Shown: in pieces, positions 59,901 through 64,000 of the stretch
Layout: every line of letters starts with the position of its first letter
Position numbering within the stretch: the stretch's first letter is position 1
From: Cyclina sinensis
Lineage: Eukaryota > Mollusca > Bivalvia > Venerida > Veneridae
Assembly: GCA_012932295.1 (NCBI GenBank)
Contig: JAAONU010000014.1
Coordinates: 37,293,977 to 37,357,976 of the forward strand
Reading direction: 5' to 3'
DNA: 64,000 nt
Position numbers and translations under genes: made by a program
Notes under the pieces: model-generated
Databases searched by the model: none
Seen by the model: the letters and a program-made list of their open reading frames with translations, nothing else
Told to the model about the DNA's origin: nothing

Positions 59901-60429
59901 GAACAAGGCCAGAGTTCTAATATTTTGCAGAACTCATTTTTAGCTGTTCTTGTGGGCCAGATGTTTTAAGATTCTATAGACAAACTTTTAAAAAGTTTCT
60001 TATCAGAAGCCATAAGGCTCAGACTTCTGAAAGTTGGTTTGAAACATTGCTTAGTGGATGTGTACCAGTTTTGCTCCTTGTCTTGTTGTTTGCTTTGTTT
60101 TGTTATTTTTTTAGTATGAAAACTATTAAATGTCTCTTGTCTTTCCTAGCAGTTATATTCGGTTGAATGCTTTATGCTATAGCCATCATGATCTTCTTGT
60201 TTTTTTTTTTTTTTAATTTGATTTTCATATTGTTTGCCATAAATGTTCACCACAATGAGATGACATATAGTGAACAAGACCCAGGTTTCAGATTGTCTGT
60301 AGTGCTAATAAAGCAAGGAATACTACTACTAATGTTTACTCTGAAACTCATTGGTAACATTACAGGATTTTTATGTGTTCCCTCTAGCCCAGAACTAAAT
60401 TGTTTACTAACATGGGATATGGGTAGGTA

Positions 60430-60513
60430 CTCCACCCCGCCCCTCCCTGCATGGAATCAGACCCCCTCCCCCCATTTTTTCATGTTTTTTAATACAAAGG
60501 TACTTGAATTGCG

Positions 60514-60584
<71 letters not shown>

Positions 60585-60610
60585 ACAACAACAACAACAA
60601 CAAAAAAACA
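60430..60610. repeat. Compound C33/A37/(ACA)n tract with C-rich lead
   Basis: A C-rich lead (ccaccccgcccctccctgc, then acccccctccccccc-like) is followed by 33 C at 60514-60546, 37 A at 60547-60583 and ACA steps to about 60603. The minus strand is poly-T then poly-G and could form a G-quadruplex. The 148-residue frame across it, ending in poly-proline then poly-lysine, is an artefact of the tract. Exact lengths are likely uncertain in the assembly. Confidence 0.9.
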
Positions 60611-60990
60611 TGACTAGGTACTTGGGCCTCTTTTTAGAAAAGTGGAGCTACTGTATGCTGACAGGTCTTGTTTTTTTCAACCTTTTAGTTTTAAAGAATA
60701 TTGAATATGACATAGGACTACACTGAGGTAGAAAATAACAACAGCACACTCTGAAAGTTTGTTTCCTGTTACAATAAGATAATGGTTGGCACCCTGCTGA
60801 TAATAATATTCTATGACACCTCCTGCTGCCTTATCTCTCCATCAGAAGCCTCCTATTTCTGACACTTGACTGCTAGAAGGGTGTAAAAGTGAAATAAATT
60901 TCAAAATCATCATCTACCATCAAGCTTCTTGTTGTTCTTATCTAGTAAGGCAAGTCTGGACAAACCCACTCCACAGATTAACACATAATA

Positions 60991-61032
60991 AAGGGAGGTA
61001 ATTGGTCTCTGAAGGGAGGTAATTAGTCTCTA
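60991..61032. repeat. 21-bp tandem duplication
   Basis: Two copies of 'aagggaggtaattggtctct' plus one base, with two differences. Confidence 0.9.
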
Positions 61033-61589
61033 GAGAAAGAGTTTTATTGTCTGTTATTAGGTAGTAAAGTGGTCTGTTGAGAGATTTTATAAATTACAAT
61101 TATAAATAGAAATCTTTTTGTTACTGGAATGACTTTATTTTGATGGCACCATTTTCTGCAGGGGAGATAACTTACTTCAACTTGACATTTGGGGCATTTT
61201 ATGGTCATGATTACATTTTGTATTAACCAGTTTGGATTTGGTTCATAATATTGAAGTCCAGTAGTATCTGGCTGCAGTATTATCTTGCAAAATAGTATGG
61301 AAACTCAAAGGGGCTTTATTAAAACTAGTTCCGGCTTCCAAAACTTTATAAGCCACTGTTTAATATTTTGTTCTTTCATCTTATGCAGCTTTAAAGTTTT
61401 GGATCAGCTTGTCATGAAATCTAACCAGAATAACATACATTCGTGTAACCTTGTTTTACTTTGCAAATACCCTTTTCACAATTAAATCTTGTGCATTATT
61501 TGTTAAAGTAATTATTTCAACATCACTGTAGTAACCATTTATAGTATTGAAATATTAATACAGCCAATAAATTTGCCTATTTCTCTGCG

Positions 61590-61700
61590 AAACATCAGTT
61601 ACACTGACTTAGTCTGCACCGACACTTAAGAGCCACGTGACATCTCGTATGATGTATTTGCGCGAACTGCTTAGAAAACAGACATGGATTTACTTGGTTG
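61590..61700 (+). promoter_or_regulatory. CpG-enriched segment with CACGTG site, possible promoter
   Basis: Contains 'gcaccgacacttaag', an E-box in 'gagccacgtgacatctcg' (61630-61647) and 'tttgcgcgaactgc', in otherwise CpG-poor DNA. An ATG in good context (acagacATGG) lies at 61684 and opens a 58-codon frame whose later part is A/T-driven. It lies about 430 bp before the exon candidate at 62111. I infer a possible promoter or first exon; no TATA box or initiator is evident. Confidence 0.25.
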
Positions 61701-62110
61701 TAAACAAACTTTGCTTGATAGAAATTTTCAGTTCTTTTTTTCTTATTTGTTGATTTCTTTTTTAAGTGAATTTTTAAGACATTGGATAAAGAGCAATTAT
61801 TGTTTAAAAGTATTAATGAGTTATTTATTGGTCCTCTAGAAGTTTTCTTTAACAGTTGTACTTATGACACAGGCCAAAAATTCATACCTGTCTGACAAAG
61901 TACTGAAAGTATACATGTATTCTTAACCGTCTGTGTGGATAAAATGGTAAAGATCAATCTTGTGATCATGTGGTCAGACATTTTGGCAAGATGGCAGGGG
62001 AGTGCTGAAGTTTTAGAACTACTGGAAATTTTTTAGGAAGTTTATGTTCAAAATTAGGTTTTTATATGTTGATATTTTGCTTATTAAAAGATTATGTATA
62101 GTTTTGTCAG

Positions 62111-62271
62111 GATATACTTCCTTTTACTCCACTGCTTGCTGGATAAACCAGTACGAGCATGTCAGATTCCTGGCACAATTATTGGTGAGCTTTCCCTACG
62201 GCATTGACTTCAGGGTACACGTCCTGTCACAGTATAAAAAGGCGTACGCTGAAGACCTTAAGCTATGTTAA
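62111..62271 (+). CDS. Candidate (terminal) exon, unidentified protein, about 53 codons
   Basis: Follows the acceptor 'tatgtatagttttgtcag'. After two bases (GA) the frame reads YTSFYSTACWINQYEHVRFL, AQLLVSFPYGIDFRVHVLSQ, then YKKAYAEDLKLC and a stop (TAA 62269-62271). In the second half about 17 of 26 third positions are G or C, roughly double the background. That is the strongest coding-like bias in the window outside the transposase. An internal donor ATTG/GTGAGC at 62184 would instead give a 74-bp exon with another open frame (IYFLLLHCLLDKPV). Phase fits the 46090 candidate. I recognise no family; it could also be an old transposon fragment. Confidence 0.38.
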
Positions 62272-64000
62272 AAAGTACAATTCCTCAGTTTTGAAATTCT
62301 TTAGTTATGAAACATCATGGAAGTTATGACTTATTTTGTAAATTTGTTCAGAGCATTGAAATGGTCCATTTTTATTTGCTGTTGAAAGTGAATGTTTGCT
62401 TAAGAGTGTACCATATTTTCCAGTGCTAAACCAGCTCAGAAATGAGGTAAATAAATACAAAACAAAATTGCTTGTTTGCAAAAAGTGATACCATATTTAC
62501 CTTAATAAGAACAACGACCGTGCACTGACTGATGCAGACTGTGAGAAAACTGGTCTTGTAGACTTCTGAATTTTTATTAGTATAGCGATTCCATTGTAAC
62601 ACCTTTAGTAAGTTATCAATGCCTTTTTTTCAAAACTTCTACACAGAATGTTTTTGATGGGAACAAAACTGAAAAAGAGGACAGAAAGTTTGGTAGAATA
62701 ACTGACAACTGACTGGCAGAGGTGAGGTATATCACTGGCTTACATTTGACAGGGACATTATGGTAAATTTTAAGACCTGATAAATACTATATAATGTTTG
62801 GCCATTCTCTCTGTAATGGTTACTAACTGTTAAGTCAACATTTAAAACTTGAAATGGGTTTTTGAAATAGATCCATAATAGTTCTTTATATTAATATAGT
62901 TTTCAATTTTATATGATTTGAAATACTGTTTGATATCTTTAGTCATTAAAAATAAAATAATTGCACTACTTGGGGTAAATTACTAACAGGTATTTCTGTT
63001 TGTAATGTTACCCTTGAAGTTGTGGTGAAAATATTAGATGATCTTTATGTATACATGGATAGATTTTATAACATTTATATATTCAGATTTATATGATCTT
63101 TATCTGGTTAACTAGAGGTGCTAACACACCAAAACAGGTAAAATTTTGACTTTTTAATGCGAAAAAAAAAATGAAAGCTGTATACTTGGAAGTTGAATTT
63201 AGGCTGTTTGTTCTTAGTTTTATTTTTACAATGGGATTAGGAGAGATTTGAACTGAGAAACGGTGTTCAGGTGCAACATTTCAGAGAATTTAAAGTGTCT
63301 TTCATTTCATTTATTTTGAGATTTTTCCAAAGTTTTAAATAGAGACCGAAATGTGTGGATTATAGCAGGAAGTTTGCTGCTTCAAACCGATGAAATAACT
63401 AAATGTGGAGATCAAATCTCTGTTATCAGTGGAAAATATATTTATAGATTGAGTGTTTCATGCTTTAGAAAAAAAACAACATTTTTTTATTTCTATTTTG
63501 AACACATGAGAAATCAAATAAAAATTTATTAGAATATTTCAGAAAACTTTTGAAAACTTCCCAGTTTAATCGATATGTTTGCAAGCATCACAACGGAGGG
63601 AAAATTGGTATTATATGATTATAAATATATATATTGTTATGGTCAGTCAGAATGTCTTATTGAGGGTTTGTATGTCCTGATAAATTACAGATTGTGAGAC
63701 ACATACTTAAGGAGTAAGTGAACTCAGAAAATTGCTGAAGCCCTTTATTTTGATTGACAAGTCTGTCTGTCATGATTGTAATTCACCAATGATTATTGTA
63801 ATTCAGTTATGGCCATCCTTTTGGAAACCTACTGGAAAGAAAATGCAGAAAATGAGCATAGCACCCTGTCAGTTGACATGTACACAGCCACATGTTTTAT
63901 GGACAGCCATAAATTGGTTACTAATTGTTAGTGGGGACTAATCAATGCCTATTAGATACTGTTAACCACATCTCCTTAGGTTTATATTTCACTTGTGCAG
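62272..64000. other. Gene-free AT-rich sequence to the window end
   Basis: Would be 3' untranslated sequence if the 62111 exon is real. AATAAA-like hexamers occur (for example in 'gtaaataaatac' near 62448). No repeats or further exons recognised. Confidence 0.4.

Noticed and set aside
60167..60613. 148-residue plus-strand frame
   Set aside because: Its length comes from the C33 and A37 tracts (poly-proline and poly-lysine). The rest is A/T-driven and has no domain.
1..64000. CRISPR arrays, operons, ribosome binding sites, prophage or viral genes
   Set aside because: The direct repeats are contiguous minisatellites without spacers, the composition is eukaryotic and non-coding, and no viral protein motif is visible in the frames examined.

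Overview
The window is AT-rich (roughly two thirds A+T by eye) eukaryotic DNA. It has no operons, no dense coding and no compact genes. Several repeat families resemble ones I remember as common in bivalve mollusc genomes: a foldback TTAA element whose antisense reads like a peptide often mis-annotated in bivalve gene sets, and the 'gagggagcatattg...ggtctgtctg' repeat. I therefore infer a bivalve, possibly a heterodont clam. That assignment comes from memory and is not proven here. The window most likely lies in long introns or intergenic space.

The only certain protein-coding gene is the transposase of a complete Tc1-type element at 12060-13571. It has near-perfect 30-bp terminal inverted repeats, TA target duplications, an intact 338-residue DD34E open frame and a polyadenylation signal. 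It looks young and possibly still able to move.

The other mobile DNA is as follows. (a) A TTAA-flanked foldback element at 7663-8084 has 73-bp hairpin arms and five tandem copies of a 43-bp subterminal unit on one side only. (b) Two closely similar (about 96 percent) 427-434 bp TTAA-flanked MITEs lie at 9601-10034 and 55646-56072; the first sits inside an older diverged tandem duplication of about 142 bp. (c) A tRNA-derived SINE family has four recognisable copies at about 14307, 20886, 47755 and 57264. (d) A decayed, internally deleted mariner-like element lies at 52768-53599. (e) A foldback repeat lies at 55283-55444. (f) Fragments of the 'gagggagcat' type repeat occur at 18690-18900 and perhaps 59335-59500. 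Minisatellites occur at 1361-1555, 32218-32382 and 52026-52112. There are long homopolymer tracts at 39874-39909 (A36) and 60514-60583 (C33 then A37).

Host genes: there is no long coding region. A few short segments show splice acceptor and donor signals, an open frame and a raised share of G/C at third codon positions. The best are 11254-11341, 46090-46183 and 62111-62271, all on the plus strand, and their reading phases are mutually compatible. They could be exons of one gene with introns of 15-35 kb, but open frames of this length arise by chance here, so confidence is low. Most other open frames of 60-120 residues behave like random AT-rich sequence. Several of them start at TTG or other non-ATG codons.
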